From Halomonas caseinilytica (GTDB lineage Bacteria > Pseudomonadota > Gammaproteobacteria > Pseudomonadales > Halomonadaceae): a stretch of DNA of 64,000 nt. The notes below the pieces were generated by a model, which saw only the letters and a list, made by a program, of their open reading frames with translations, did not search any database and was not told the DNA's origin. The translations under genes and the position numbers were made by a program. Positions 8,935 to 18,479 of the stretch are shown piece after piece (the stretch's first letter is position 1; every line of letters begins with the position of its first letter). The DNA lies in the NCBI RefSeq assembly GCF_001662305.1, contig NZ_BDEP01000016.1:62001-126000 (forward strand). Reading direction: 5' to 3'.

Positions 8935-10217
8935 CTCGTGGCGACGACGGCGCGGCGTACCGCCTGCCAGCAGCGTGCCGCGGTGATCAGGTTGTCGCGG
9001 ACCTCGAGGATCTCCATGCGTACCGGGCCGATCTCCAGGCAGACTGGCCCCTCGGGGAAGGATTCCAGGTACTCCAGGATCAAGCCATTGAGGGTCTTGG
9101 GGCCGTCGGTGGGGAGCTGCCAGCCCAGCGACTTGTTGATATCCCGGATGTTGGCGGTGCCGTCGATGACGTGGCTGCCGTCTTCCTGGGGATGGATGTC
9201 TTGATCCTGGCTGGCCACGTCAGTGGTGAACTCGCCGACGATCTCCTCGAGAATGTCCTCCAGGGTCACCAGCCCTTCCACGTCGCCGTACTCGTCGACC
9301 ACGATGCCGATGCGCCGCTTCTGCTTCTGGAAATTGAGCAACTGGGTGTGCAACGGGGTCGACTCCGGAATGAAGTAAGGCTCCCGGGCTTCCTGCACGA
9401 TGGCCGCCTTGGTCACCTCGCCGCGCGACAGGAAGCGTGCCGCATTGCGCAGGTGCAGCATGCCGATGATGTTGTTGATGTCGCCCTTGAAGACCGGCAG
9501 TCGGGTGTGCTGGCTAGTGCGTATCTGAGCGAGGATGTCGTCCAGGTCGTCATCAAGGTCGATGCCCGAGACTTCGTGGCGGGGCACCATGATGTCATTG
9601 ACCGTGACATTCTCGAGATCGAGGATCGAGACCAGCATGGCCTGGTGGCGGCGAGGAATCAGCGGCCCTGCTTCATGGACCACGGTGCGCAGCTCGTCAC
9701 GGGTCAGGTTGTCGCCGTCGCCTTCGATGTTCTTCACGCCGAGCAGGCGCAGCAGGCCATTGGAAATGACGTTGACCAGCCAGACCAGCGGATAGAGCAG
9801 CTTGAGCAGCGGTTCGAGGATCAGCGACGCCGGATAGGCGATGCGGTCAGGCTTCACCGCGGCGTAGGTCTTGGGGGTGACCTCGGCGAAGATCAGGATC
9901 GTGATGGTCAGCAGGGTGGTGGCGACCGCGGGCCCCGTGACATCGCCGAAGAAATGGATAGCGATGATGGTGGCGATAGAGGCCGCCAGGTTGTTGACGA
10001 AGTTGTTGCCGATCAGGATGACGCCGATCAGGCGGTCGGGGCGGCCGAGCAGGCGCATCACGCGCTGCGCGCGCCCTTCGCCACTACCGGCCCGATGGCT
10101 CAGGCGATAGCGGTTGATCGACATCATGCCGGTCTCGGAGCTTGAGAAGAAGGCGGAAAGGCAGATGAGCAGCAACAGTAGGCTGAACAGCAATCCCAAA
10201 GGGAAATCGTCGTTCAA
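8931..10217 (-). CDS. corB: CNNM/CorB-type transporter-associated protein (HlyC/CorC family)
   Basis: The 428-residue product has an N-terminal DUF21/CNNM membrane domain (SSSETGMMSINRYRL, then IGVILIGNNFVNNLAAS), a tandem CBS module (VNDIMVPRHEVSGIDLDDDL ... GIVVDEYGDVEGLVTLEDILEEIVGE) and a C-terminal CorC/HlyC domain. The family is linked to Mg2+/Co2+ handling. In E. coli, yfjD (corB) and ypjD (corE) lie beside ffh, and the same trio is kept here, which supports the orthology. Confidence 0.88.
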   Translation of the reverse strand: MNDDFPLGLLFSLLLLLICLSAFFSSSETGMMSINRYRLSHRAGSGEGRAQRVMRLLGRPDRLIGVILIGNNFVNNLAASIATIIAIHFFGDVTGPAVATTLLTITILIFAEVTPKTYAAVKPDRIAYPASLILEPLLKLLYPLVWLVNVISNGLLRLLGVKNIEGDGDNLTRDELRTVVHEAGPLIPRRHQAMLVSILDLENVTVNDIMVPRHEVSGIDLDDDLDDILAQIRTSQHTRLPVFKGDINNIIGMLHLRNAARFLSRGEVTKAAIVQEAREPYFIPESTPLHTQLLNFQKQKRRIGIVVDEYGDVEGLVTLEDILEEIVGEFTTDVASQDQDIHPQEDGSHVIDGTANIRDINKSLGWQLPTDGPKTLNGLILEYLESFPEGPVCLEIGPVRMEILEVRDNLITAARCWQAVRRAVVATS

Positions 10218-10285
10218 GTCTAAGGGTCCTCAATCAAGGGTCAGGCTCGAGTTGTAGGGACTGGGCCGGGCACTGTCAAGGCAAC

Positions 10286-11086
10286 TCAGCCCCGGGTCAG
10301 CAATACCTCGAGAACGAACTTGCTGCCGAAGTAGGCCAGCAGCAGCATCAGATAGCCGACCAGGGTCCAGCGGACGGCACGCATGCCGCGCCACCCCAGC
10401 CAGTGATGGCAGGCCAGCAGGATGGCGAAGATCACCCAGGCCAGCAATGAGAGTACCGTCTTGTGCACCAGGTGCTGGGCGAACATGTCCTCGACGAACA
10501 CGAAGCCGCTGGCGATCGCCAGGCTCAGCAGGACCATGCCGGCCCAGATCAGCTCGAACAGGATGCGCTCCATGCTGGTCAGAGGCGGCAGTGACTGGAC
10601 CACGCCACGGATGTGGTGGTGGCGCAGCGCCTGATTCTGCACACCAAGCAGGATCGCCTGGAAGGCGGCGATCGCCAGGAAGGCGAAGGCCAACGCCGAA
10701 CTCAGGGCATGCAGGGCAATGCCCGGCGTCATGCCGGGATGACGTTCGGGGCTGGGCAGGCCGATGGCCAGCAGCAGAGTGAGGCCGGCCAGCGGGAAGA
10801 GGCCGGCGGCCACATTGAGGACCGGTTTGAACAGGCTGACCACCAGCAGCGTCAGTACCGCCAGGCCGCTGGCCAACACCGCGCTGGTGGACAGGCCGGG
10901 CAGCATGGAGTCGCCCTGGTCGAGCAGGCCGATGGCGAGTGGCAGGTGGCAAAGCAGCCCCAGCAGGCCGAAGCTGCGCACCAGTGCGGTGCGCGGGGGC
11001 ACCCGTCGAGCCAGGGTAAGGCCCTGCCAGGAAGCGGCCGCAACGTAGAGGATGAAGGCCATGACGGCAAGTGGGAGCGCGTGCAT
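10286..11086 (-). CDS. ypjD: YpjD/CorE-like inner-membrane protein (CcsA family)
   Basis: A polytopic membrane protein of 266 residues with about eight hydrophobic segments, of the cytochrome c assembly (CcsA/CcmC-like) superfamily. Diagnostic parts are HALSSALAFAFLAIAAFQAILL and a C-terminal HKTVLSLLAWVIFAILLACHHWLGWRG, which supplies His residues typical of the family. The frame opens at 11125. I take the ATG at 11086 because MHALPLAVMAF fits the family and a candidate minus-strand -10 (ACTATA on plus, 11140-11145) would leave almost no leader for the longer start. It is divergent from ffh, as in E. coli. Confidence 0.85.
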   Translation of the reverse strand: MHALPLAVMAFILYVAAASWQGLTLARRVPPRTALVRSFGLLGLLCHLPLAIGLLDQGDSMLPGLSTSAVLASGLAVLTLLVVSLFKPVLNVAAGLFPLAGLTLLLAIGLPSPERHPGMTPGIALHALSSALAFAFLAIAAFQAILLGVQNQALRHHHIRGVVQSLPPLTSMERILFELIWAGMVLLSLAIASGFVFVEDMFAQHLVHKTVLSLLAWVIFAILLACHHWLGWRGMRAVRWTLVGYLMLLLAYFGSKFVLEVLLTRG

Positions 11087-11222
11087 CGATGCTATCCGTG
11101 CGCCTTCGCCAGCGCCTGGTGACATGAAATGGAACGATTACTATACCGAATCGTCCCGATGCCTGACAGCCGCGAACGAAAGATGATGGTAGCCACTCGT
11201 GGAGACTCGTGGTCACAAGGCG

Positions 11223-11228
11223 TATAAT
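11223..11228 (+). promoter_or_regulatory. Candidate -10 element of ffh
   Basis: A perfect TATAAT hexamer lies 57 nt before the ffh start codon in the divergent ypjD-ffh region. The -35 match at 16-18 bp spacing is poor, so the assignment rests on the -10 box and position. Confidence 0.45.
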
Positions 11229-11284
11229 TTTTGGCCATTGCGGGGAAGTCGCGGCTTCCCAGGCCATCGTCAGCGGAGAGGCCC

Positions 11285-12691
11285 ATGTTCCAGAATCTCA
11301 GTGATCGTCTATCCCAGACGCTCAAGTCCATCAAGGGTCAGGCGCGCCTGACCGAAGACAACGTCAAGGACACCCTGCGGGAAGTGCGCCGGGCTTTGCT
11401 CGAGGCCGATGTCGCGCTGCCGGTGGTGAAGGCGTTCATCGACCGTGTGCGCGAGCGCGCCGTGGGTCAGGAGGTGTCGAAGAGCCTCTCGCCCGGCCAG
11501 CAGTTCGTCAAGATCGTCCAGCAGGAGCTCGAGGCGATCATGGGCGAGGCCAACGAAGGGCTGGCCCTCAAGGGAACGCCGGCCGTAGTGCTGATGGCCG
11601 GCCTGCAGGGGGCGGGCAAGACCACCTCGGTGGCCAAGCTGGCGCGCTACCTGCGCGAGCGCGAAAAGAAGAAGGTGCTGGTGGTGTCGGCGGACGTCTA
11701 TCGCCCGGCGGCCATCGACCAGCTCGAGACGCTGGCCAAGGAGGTCGAGGTCGACTTCTTCCCGTCGAGCAGCGACCAGCAGCCGGTGGACATCGCCGAG
11801 GCGGCCATCAAGCACGCCAAGATTCAGTTCCACGACGTGGTACTGGTCGACACCGCCGGTCGCCTGGCCATCGATGAGGCGATGATGGCGGAGATCCAGT
11901 CCCTCAACCGTGCCGTGTCGCCGGACGAGACGCTGTTCGTGGTCGATGCCATGACTGGCCAGGATGCCGCCAATACGGCCAAAGCGTTCCATGAGGCACT
12001 GCCGCTGACCGGGGTGATCCTCACCAAGGCCGATGGCGATGCCCGTGGCGGCGCGGCCCTGTCGGTGCGACACATCACCGGCAAGCCGATCAAGTTCATG
12101 GGGGTCGGCGAGAAGGTCGACGCCTTGGAACCCTTCCACCCCGACCGGGTCGCTTCGCGGATTCTCGGCATGGGCGATGTGCTGTCGCTGATCGAGGAAG
12201 CCGAGCGTACCGTCGACAAGGGCAAGGCCGAGAAGCTGGCCAAGAAGGTCAAGAAGGGCGACGGCTTCGACCTCGAGGATTTTCGCGACCAGTTGCAGCA
12301 GCTCAAGAAGATGGGCGGCATGGGCGGATTGCTCGGCAAGCTGCCCGGCATGGGGCAGATGGCCGAGATGGCCCAGGGGCCTGGTCCCGAGAAGGAATTC
12401 GGCAAGCTCGAGGCGCTGATCAACTCCATGACGCCCAAGGAGCGTCGCCGCCCCGAGATCATCAATGGGTCACGCAAGCGTCGCATCGCCGCCGGTGCCG
12501 GCCTCCAGGTGCCCGACCTGAACCGCCTGCTGAAGCAGCACAAGCAGATGCAGAAGATGATGAAGAAGGCCGGCAAGAAAGGTGGCATGCAGAAGATGAT
12601 GCGTGGCATGCCCGGCATGATGGGCGGGGGGCAAGGCGGCCCCGGTGGCCCGGGCGGCATGGGCGGACCCGGCGGCATGCCCTGGCGCTGA
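11285..12691 (+). CDS. ffh: Signal recognition particle protein Ffh
   Basis: The GTPase of the bacterial SRP, which binds 4.5S RNA and signal sequences and docks with FtsY. The 468-residue product has an N domain (MFQNLSDRLSQTLKSIKGQA), a G domain with P-loop GLQGAGKTTSVAKLA, DTAGRLAID and TKADGDARGG, and a methionine-rich M domain (LKKMGGMGGLLGKLPGMGQM, KQMQKMMKKAGKKGGMQKM) ending in a Gly/Pro tail. The ATG at 11285 follows GGAGAG with 4 nt spacing. Its receptor gene ftsY lies at 44 kb in the same window. Confidence 0.97.
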   Translation: MFQNLSDRLSQTLKSIKGQARLTEDNVKDTLREVRRALLEADVALPVVKAFIDRVRERAVGQEVSKSLSPGQQFVKIVQQELEAIMGEANEGLALKGTPAVVLMAGLQGAGKTTSVAKLARYLREREKKKVLVVSADVYRPAAIDQLETLAKEVEVDFFPSSSDQQPVDIAEAAIKHAKIQFHDVVLVDTAGRLAIDEAMMAEIQSLNRAVSPDETLFVVDAMTGQDAANTAKAFHEALPLTGVILTKADGDARGGAALSVRHITGKPIKFMGVGEKVDALEPFHPDRVASRILGMGDVLSLIEEAERTVDKGKAEKLAKKVKKGDGFDLEDFRDQLQQLKKMGGMGGLLGKLPGMGQMAEMAQGPGPEKEFGKLEALINSMTPKERRRPEIINGSRKRRIAAGAGLQVPDLNRLLKQHKQMQKMMKKAGKKGGMQKMMRGMPGMMGGGQGGPGGPGGMGGPGGMPWR

Positions 12692-12716
12692 GCGTAGCCG
12701 GGTGTGTGCAAAAAGG

Positions 12717-12745
12717 TTTCCAAGCCGGGGAGATTTCCGTAGAAT
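12717..12745 (+). promoter_or_regulatory. Candidate sigma-70 promoter of the rpsP operon
   Basis: TTTCCA (12717-12722), a 17-bp spacer and TAGAAT (12740-12745) lie behind the ffh stop and about 155 nt before rpsP. The hexamers are 4/6 and 5/6 matches. The position suits a ribosomal-protein operon promoter with a long leader, but it is unproven. Confidence 0.4.
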
Positions 12746-12900
12746 GTCGCGTCTTCACTGGCAGGTCCGCGTCGATTCGCGGGCATCGTCGTGACCGAAC
12801 GACTCGGTGGTGGGGATCGAAAGCCCACCGCTGAACCGATTGTCGAAGGGTGAGCCTTCGATCGACAACCTCCTTAACTCAACCGAAGGACAGTCAACGC

Positions 12901-13149
12901 ATGGTTACCATTCGTCTGGCACGTGGTGGCGCCAAGAAGCGTCCCTTCTATCATCTGGCCGTGACCGACTCGCGCAAGCCGCGTGATGGTCGTTTCATCG
13001 AGCGTCTGGGCTTCTTCAACCCGGTGGCGCGTGGTCAGGAAGAGCGTCTGCGCATCGACCTGGACCGTATCAGCCACTGGCAGGAACAGGGCGCCCAGCT
13101 TTCCGACCGTGTCGCCGAGCTGGTCAAGGAAGCCCGCAAGCAGGCCTGA
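12901..13149 (+). CDS. rpsP: 30S ribosomal protein S16
   Basis: The product has 82 residues, the standard S16 length. It begins [20 protein letters not shown] and has [20 protein letters not shown] and [16 protein letters not shown], all typical of S16. It opens the conserved rpsP-rimM-trmD-rplS operon. The ATG at 12901 follows a GAAGGA ribosome-binding site; upstream extensions of the frame are not needed. Confidence 0.97.
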   Translation: MVTIRLARGGAKKRPFYHLAVTDSRKPRDGRFIERLGFFNPVARGQEERLRIDLDRISHWQEQGAQLSDRVAELVKEARKQA

Positions 13150-13167
13150 AGGGCCTGATACGGTCGC

Positions 13168-13740
13168 ATGTCCGATACAGAGTCGACCATGAAGACGCGA
13201 GCCGAGCGAGAGTCGCCCCCCGAGCATGTCGTGCTGGGCAAGCTGACCAGCCCGTACGGGGTCAAGGGGTGGCTGAGGGTGTATTCGTACACCAGTCCCA
13301 TGGAAGGCATCCTCGAATACGATGAGTGGGTGCTGCGCCATGGGGGCGTCGAGTCGCGTTACCGGCTGTCCCAGGGACGTCGGCATGGCAAGGGCCTCGT
13401 GGCCCGGCTCGAAGGTGTCGACGGCCGTGATCAAGCCGAGACGCTGGCGGGTGCCGAGATACTGCTGCCCACGGCCGAGTTGCCCGAGCTGCCCGGGGAC
13501 GACGAGTTCTACTGGTACCAGCTGGAAGGCCTCTCCGTCGTCACGACCGAGGGCGTGGCCCTGGGGCGTGTCGAGTACCTCTTCGAGACAGGCGCCAATG
13601 ACGTCCTGGTCGTCAGGGGACGCGAAGGCGAGAGCGTCGACGCACGCGAACGCCTGCTGCCCTTTCTGCCCGACGAGGTTGTCCGGGAGGTGGATCTCGA
13701 GGCCGGTCGGATGATCGTCGACTGGGATCCGGCGTTTTGA
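13168..13740 (+). CDS. rimM: 16S rRNA processing / ribosome maturation factor RimM
   Basis: RimM assists 30S head assembly and binds S19. The 190-residue product has the N-terminal barrel with [22 protein letters not shown] and the C-terminal PRC-barrel ([37 protein letters not shown], then a terminal [10 protein letters not shown]). An alternative ATG at 13189 is possible. It lies 18 nt behind rpsP and ends against the trmD start region, as usual in this operon. Confidence 0.95.
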   Translation: MSDTESTMKTRAERESPPEHVVLGKLTSPYGVKGWLRVYSYTSPMEGILEYDEWVLRHGGVESRYRLSQGRRHGKGLVARLEGVDGRDQAETLAGAEILLPTAELPELPGDDEFYWYQLEGLSVVTTEGVALGRVEYLFETGANDVLVVRGREGESVDARERLLPFLPDEVVREVDLEAGRMIVDWDPAF

Positions 13741-13757
13741 GCCGGAGCGACGCGGCG

Positions 13758-14519
13758 ATGTGGGTCGGTGTCGTCTCCCTGTTTCCCGAGATGTTCGAGG
13801 CGCTGACTCGCCAGGGCGTCACGGGGCGGGCCGTGGACAAGGGGCATATCGAGCTGGCGTTCTGGAACCCCCGGGACTACGCCACCGATCGGCACCGCAC
13901 GGTGGATGATCGTCCCTATGGCGGCGGGCCGGGCATGCTGATGAAGGTCGACACCCTGCGTGCGGCCATTCATGACGCCCGTTCGCAAGCAGAGGCTGCT
14001 ACCGGCCAGCGGCCGAGGGTGATCTATCTGTCACCCCAGGGGCGCCGCCTCGATCAGCGTGGCGCCCGGGAGCTGGCATCTGGCCCGCCCCTGGTGGTGG
14101 TGGCCGGACGCTATGAAGGCATCGATGAGCGGGTGGTGGAAGCCGACATCGATGAGGAATGGTCGATCGGCGACTATGTGCTCAGTGGCGGTGAGCTGCC
14201 GGCCATGGTGCTGATCGACGCAGCGGCAAGGTTGGTGCCCGGTGTACTGGGGCATCAGGATTCCGCGCTCGAGGACTCCTTCAACGACGGACTGCTGGAT
14301 TGCCCGCACTATACCCGTCCCGAGGATGTCGATGGGCGGCGGGTGCCGGACGTGCTGCTCAGCGGCCATCATGGCGCCATACGGCGCTGGCGCCTGAAGC
14401 AGTCGCTGGGGCGGACCTGGCTGAGACGTCCCGACCTGCTGGAAGGCAGGACGTTGAACGACGAACAGCAGGCGCTGCTCAAGGAGTTCATCGAGGAATA
14501 CGCGCTGTCCTCCCGTTAG
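13758..14519 (+). CDS. trmD: tRNA (guanine-N1-)-methyltransferase
   Basis: TrmD methylates G37 of tRNAs that carry a G at position 36, preventing +1 frameshifting. The SPOUT-fold protein (253 residues; E. coli 255) begins [13 protein letters not shown] and has [20 protein letters not shown], the S-adenosylmethionine trefoil knot ([35 protein letters not shown]) and [20 protein letters not shown]. The frame is open from a TTG at 13737 that overlaps the rimM stop. The ATG at 13758 matches family N-termini and has GGAG about 11 nt upstream. Confidence 0.95.
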   Translation: MWVGVVSLFPEMFEALTRQGVTGRAVDKGHIELAFWNPRDYATDRHRTVDDRPYGGGPGMLMKVDTLRAAIHDARSQAEAATGQRPRVIYLSPQGRRLDQRGARELASGPPLVVVAGRYEGIDERVVEADIDEEWSIGDYVLSGGELPAMVLIDAAARLVPGVLGHQDSALEDSFNDGLLDCPHYTRPEDVDGRRVPDVLLSGHHGAIRRWRLKQSLGRTWLRRPDLLEGRTLNDEQQALLKEFIEEYALSSR

Positions 14520-14680
14520 GGCAGGGCGGAGGTGCAGGACGCGGCCCCGATGCGGGCAGCGGACCTGTGTCACCAACGACGCTCCCGTGCCTCGACTCGC
14601 TCGAGCGCCGGGATCACGATTCGCCGGCCATCCATTGCCGGTCCGGCGAGTCACGTAATGTTATCGAGGAGTTGAATGTC

Positions 14681-15037
14681 ATGAGCAGCAAGAACAAGGT
14701 GATCCAGGCGCTCGAAGCCGAGCAGATGAACAAGGACGTGCCGGAATTCGCCCCGGGCGATACCGTGGTGGTCCAGGTTCAGGTCAAGGAAGGTAACCGC
14801 GAGCGTCTCCAGGCCTTCGAAGGTGTGGTGATCGGCAAGCGCAACCGCGGTCTGAACTCCGCCTTCACCGTGCGCAAGGTCTCTCACGGTGTCGGCGTCG
14901 AGCGGACCTTCCAGACTTACAGCCCGCTGGTCGATTCCATCAGTGTCAAGCGCCGCGGCGATGTTCGCCAGGCCAAGCTGTACTATCTCCGCGAGCGCAG
15001 CGGCAAGTCTGCTCGCATCAAGGAAAAGCTGGCCTGA
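14681..15037 (+). CDS. rplS: 50S ribosomal protein L19
   Basis: L19 lies at the 30S-50S interface. The 118-residue product has [55 protein letters not shown] and a C-terminal [20 protein letters not shown], all diagnostic. A long upstream in-frame extension (from 14300) overlaps trmD and is rejected. The ATG at 14681 follows GAGGAG. It is the last gene of the rpsP operon and is followed by a terminator. Confidence 0.97.
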   Translation: MSSKNKVIQALEAEQMNKDVPEFAPGDTVVVQVQVKEGNRERLQAFEGVVIGKRNRGLNSAFTVRKVSHGVGVERTFQTYSPLVDSISVKRRGDVRQAKLYYLRERSGKSARIKEKLA

Positions 15038-15084
15038 AGCCCGCCTACCGGGCATGACGCAGCCGATGGCTAGCGTCCAGCGAG

Positions 15085-15117
15085 ACCCCGTCACCGCGCC
15101 TGCGGGGCGGGGTTTTT
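15085..15117 (+). terminator. Rho-independent terminator after rplS
   Basis: ACCCCG (15085-15090) pairs with CGGGGT (15108-15113) across a GC-rich 17-nt loop and is followed by TTTT. It closes the rpsP-rplS operon just before xerD. Confidence 0.65.
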
Positions 15118-15165
15118 CATGTCGTGGAACGAGCACCGGCGGTGCGGACGCGCGGAGTTGACGGT

Positions 15166-16068
15166 ATGTCGCCCCACCTCGACGACTCTGCCCTGATCGA
15201 TGCCTTTCTCGATGGCCTCTGGCTGGAGCGGGGCGCCAGCGACAACACCCTGGCGGCCTACCGTCACGATTTGCAGAGCTGGCGGGCGCAACTCGCCGAG
15301 CATGGTGCCACCCTGCTGGCACCACCGCCGAAGGCGCTGGCGGACTGGCTGGAGGCACGTCGCGAAGCGGGCTACAAGCTGCGCAGCAATGCGCGGCTGC
15401 TCTCCAGCCTCAGGCGCTTCTACCACTGGGCGTTGAGCGAAGGTCGTATCGAGCATGATCCGCTCGCCGAGGTCAGGCTGCCCAGGGTGACGCCTTCGCT
15501 GCCCAATACGCTGGAGGAGAGCGAAGTGGAGCGCCTGCTCGAGGCGCCGGATGTCGACACCGCTCTGGGACTGCGCGACCGTGCCATGCTCGAGGTGCTT
15601 TATGGCGCTGGATTGCGGGTCACGGAACTGGTCGGCCTGACCACCGATGCGCTCAATCTCCGCCAGGGCGTGGTGAGAGTGCGTGGCAAGGGCGACAAGG
15701 AGCGCCTGGTACCGCTCGGCGAAGAGGCCGTGGACTGGCTCTCGCGCTATCTGCGCGGTGCTCGCGGCGCCCTGATGCGTGACGTGACGCGCCCGGCCCT
15801 CTTTCCGGGGCGAGGCGATGCCTGCCTGACACGCCAGGCCTTCTGGTATCGTATCAAGGCACATGCCCGCAGCGCCGGCATCGATCGTTCCTTGTCCCCA
15901 CACACCCTGCGACATGCTTTCGCTACCCACTTGTTGAATCATGGGGCCAATCTGCGTGTCGTACAGCTGCTGCTGGGTCACAGCGACCTGTCGACCACGC
16001 AGATCTATACCCATGTGGCGCAGGTCCGGCTCGAGGCCCTGCACGCCGAACATCATCCCCGAGGCTGA
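15166..16068 (+). CDS. xerD: Site-specific tyrosine recombinase XerD
   Basis: XerD and XerC resolve chromosome dimers at dif. The 300-residue product has an N-terminal SAM-like core-binding domain (DAFLDGLWLERGASDNTLAAYRHDL) and the catalytic domain with YGAGLRVTELVGL (Arg), the Lys in VRGKGDKERLVPLG, HTLRHAFATHLL (H-x-x-R), LGHSDLSTTQIYTHV (His and nucleophilic Tyr). I took the ATG at 15166 (GGAG 7 nt upstream) over a longer frame from 15124. It is followed by dsbC, as in E. coli and Pseudomonas. Confidence 0.94.
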   Translation: MSPHLDDSALIDAFLDGLWLERGASDNTLAAYRHDLQSWRAQLAEHGATLLAPPPKALADWLEARREAGYKLRSNARLLSSLRRFYHWALSEGRIEHDPLAEVRLPRVTPSLPNTLEESEVERLLEAPDVDTALGLRDRAMLEVLYGAGLRVTELVGLTTDALNLRQGVVRVRGKGDKERLVPLGEEAVDWLSRYLRGARGALMRDVTRPALFPGRGDACLTRQAFWYRIKAHARSAGIDRSLSPHTLRHAFATHLLNHGANLRVVQLLLGHSDLSTTQIYTHVAQVRLEALHAEHHPRG

Positions 16069-16071
16069 ATC

Positions 16072-16809
16072 ATGAAAGTATCGACCCTCTCCCTGGCCGG
16101 CGGCCTGCTCGCCGCTACCCTGACACTGCCTTCCCTGGTCTGGGCCGACGTGCCTGAGGCCCTCGAGACGCTCGAGGTATCAGGCCACCGCATGCCGGTA
16201 AAGGACGTGCGGGAAACCCCCATGGCGGATATCTACGAGGTGCGCCTGGAGACCGGGGAGACCTTCTATACCAACGCCGAGGGGAATTATTTCCTGGTGG
16301 GAGACCTTTACGAGAAGGCCGATACCGGGCTCGTCAATCTGACCGAGAAGGCGCGCAATACCGAGCGTGCCAGCCGGGTGGAAGGCATTCCCGATGACCA
16401 GCGCGTGACCTTCCGGGGTACCGAGACGCCTCAGGCCAAGGTCGTGGTGTTCACCGACACGACTTGCCCCTATTGTCAGCGTCTCCATGAGGAAGTGCCG
16501 CGTATCAATGAGCTGGGCATCGAGGTGGATTATCTGGCCTTCCCTCGGGGCGGCATGGATTCGCCCGGTGCCCGGGAACTGCAGGAGGTATGGTGTGCCG
16601 ACAACTCGAGCGAGGCACTGTCCGCCGCCTTCCGTGACGAGTCGCTGGAAAGTGACGCAACCTGCGACAATCCGGTCGAGGAACAGTATCATCTGGGGTT
16701 GGAACTCGGTGTGCAGGGCACGCCGGCCATCATCCTGCCCGATGGTCGCCTGGTACCCGGCTATGTGCCGGCGGAACGCCTGGCGGCCATGCTCGGGCTG
16801 AAAGACTGA
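16072..16809 (+). CDS. dsbC: Thiol:disulfide interchange protein DsbC
   Basis: A periplasmic disulfide isomerase. The 245-residue product has a signal peptide (MKVSTLSLAGGLLAATLTLP...VWA), the N-terminal dimerisation domain (DIYEVRLETGETFYTNAEGNYFLVGDLYE) and a thioredoxin domain with the CPYC active site at about 132-135, plus the cis-Pro loop GVQGTPAIILPDGR. A second Cys pair (VWCADNS ... DATCDNP) matches the structural disulfide of DsbC. It starts 3 nt after the xerD stop. Confidence 0.94.
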   Translation: MKVSTLSLAGGLLAATLTLPSLVWADVPEALETLEVSGHRMPVKDVRETPMADIYEVRLETGETFYTNAEGNYFLVGDLYEKADTGLVNLTEKARNTERASRVEGIPDDQRVTFRGTETPQAKVVVFTDTTCPYCQRLHEEVPRINELGIEVDYLAFPRGGMDSPGARELQEVWCADNSSEALSAAFRDESLESDATCDNPVEEQYHLGLELGVQGTPAIILPDGRLVPGYVPAERLAAMLGLKD

Positions 16810-16887
16810 TAGAGCCGCGCCGTCGAGCGCCGGCGGCGGAGTTCGCTCCGCCACGCTTGGACACATGTCAGAACAAGGGGAAAGACA

Positions 16888-18204
16888 TTGAAACCGGTGA
16901 GAGTGGGAATCTGTGGCCTGGGTACTGTCGGAGGCGGGACCTTCAACGTGCTGACACGCAACGCCGACGAGATCGCCCGTCGGGCGGGGCGGCCCATCGT
17001 CATTGAACAGGTGGCCTATCGAAGCCCCAACCCCGAGTGCGACATCACCGGTATCAAGACCACCCAGGATGTCTTCGAGCTGGCCTCCAATCCCGATATC
17101 GACGTGGTCGTCGAGCTTATCGGCGGGTATGACGTGGCCCGGGAGCTGGTGCTGACCGCTATCGATAACGGCAAGCACGTGGTCACTGCCAACAAGGCCC
17201 TGATCGCGGTGCATGGCAACGAGATCTTCCAGGCTGCCCACGAGAAGGGCGTGATCGTGGCCTTCGAAGCCGCGGTGGCCGGTGGCATTCCGGTCATCAA
17301 GTCGCTGCGCGAGGGCCTGGGAGCCAACCGCATCGAGTGGCTGGCCGGTATCATCAACGGGACCGGCAACTACATCCTCACGCACATGCGCGACGAGGGC
17401 CGGGCCTTCGAGGATGTGCTGGCCGAGGCGCAGGCGCTGGGATATGCTGAGGCCGACCCGACCTTCGATGTCGAGGGCATCGATGCCGCTCACAAGCTGA
17501 CCATCCTGGCGTCCATCGCCTATGGTGTGCCCCTACAGTTCGAGAAGGCCTACACCGAGGGTATCTCCCGGGTCACCGCCGAGGACGTCGAGCAGGCTGA
17601 CAATCTTGGTTATGTCATCAAGCACCTGGGGATCTCCAAGCGCACCGACGCCGGTCTCGAACTGCGGGTTCATCCGACCCTGATTCCCAAGGAACGGCTG
17701 CTGGCCAATGTGCACGGTGTGAAGAACGCCATCGCCGTGATGGGCGACGCCGTGGGGCCGACGCTCTACTACGGCGCCGGTGCCGGCGCCGAGCCGACCG
17801 CCTCGGCGGTGGTTGCCGATGTGCTCGACGTGGCGCGCGACATCGCGACCGATCACCACTATCGCGTCCCCTATCTAGCCTTCAGCGGCATCGGCGAAGG
17901 CGATGATCAGCCGCAGATCATGCCCATGGAGGAGATCGATACCGCCTACTACCTGCGTCTGCTGGCGGTGGATCGCCCTGGCGTGTTGGCTCGGGTGGCG
18001 ACCATCCTCTCCGAAGAAGGGATCTCCATCGAGGCATTGATCCAGAAGGAAGCCACCGAGGGCGAACTGGTGCCGATCATCCTGTTGACGCACAGCACTC
18101 GCGAGAAGCACATGAACGAAGCGATCCGTCGCATCGAGTCAATGGCCGACATCGCCGGCTCGGTGACCCGAATCCGGGTGGAGAGCCTCGACGAGCAGGA
18201 ATAA
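16888..18204 (+). CDS. hom: Homoserine dehydrogenase
   Basis: Reduces aspartate semialdehyde to homoserine in the Thr/Met branch. The 438-residue monofunctional enzyme has the NAD(P) fold GICGLGTVGGGTF, the ANKALIA catalytic segment, GTGNYILTHM, YAEADPTFDVEGIDAAHKL and a C-terminal ACT domain (YYLRLLAVDRPGVLARVATILSEEGISIEALIQ), suggesting threonine feedback. The start is TTG at 16888, preceded by AAGGGGAAAG. It is followed at 275 nt by thrC, as in Pseudomonas. Confidence 0.95.
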   Translation: MKPVRVGICGLGTVGGGTFNVLTRNADEIARRAGRPIVIEQVAYRSPNPECDITGIKTTQDVFELASNPDIDVVVELIGGYDVARELVLTAIDNGKHVVTANKALIAVHGNEIFQAAHEKGVIVAFEAAVAGGIPVIKSLREGLGANRIEWLAGIINGTGNYILTHMRDEGRAFEDVLAEAQALGYAEADPTFDVEGIDAAHKLTILASIAYGVPLQFEKAYTEGISRVTAEDVEQADNLGYVIKHLGISKRTDAGLELRVHPTLIPKERLLANVHGVKNAIAVMGDAVGPTLYYGAGAGAEPTASAVVADVLDVARDIATDHHYRVPYLAFSGIGEGDDQPQIMPMEEIDTAYYLRLLAVDRPGVLARVATILSEEGISIEALIQKEATEGELVPIILLTHSTREKHMNEAIRRIESMADIAGSVTRIRVESLDEQE

Positions 18205-18214
18205 CCCAAGACGT

Positions 18215-18244
18215 GAAGAGAGAAGAAAAGAAGAGGGAAGGGGG
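18215..18244 (+). repeat. 30-nt all-purine tract behind hom
   Basis: A run of only A and G begins 10 nt after the hom stop codon on the coding strand. The rest of the hom-thrC gap (18245-18479) holds small hairpins, CCCAGT/ACTGGG (18278-18291) and GCCCGGAC-AAG-GTCCGGGC (18403-18421), and CTTCC-rich stretches. I see no gene in it. Confidence 0.6.
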
Positions 18245-18479
18245 CGCGGCAACGAGGGAAGCAGACCGCCAAACTGGCCCAGTCCACTGGGGCACCAAGG
18301 GCATTCTTCCCCCTGCAAGGTGCACAGCCCCTTTCGCTGCGGCACCGGGATTCGTGGGTCGCACCCTTCGTCAGGCGCATTGTGCCGTTGTTCTCTCTTC
18401 CAGCCCGGACAAGGTCCGGGCGCTCTTCCAGCTTCCAGCGGCGCAGCCGCGCTCTTCCTTCTAGCGAGGAAATCGAGCA

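Noticed and set aside
18213..18464. 83-codon frame between hom and thrC
   Set aside because: It starts in a purine tract, has no homology signal or ribosome-binding site, and has the look of random GC-rich sequence.
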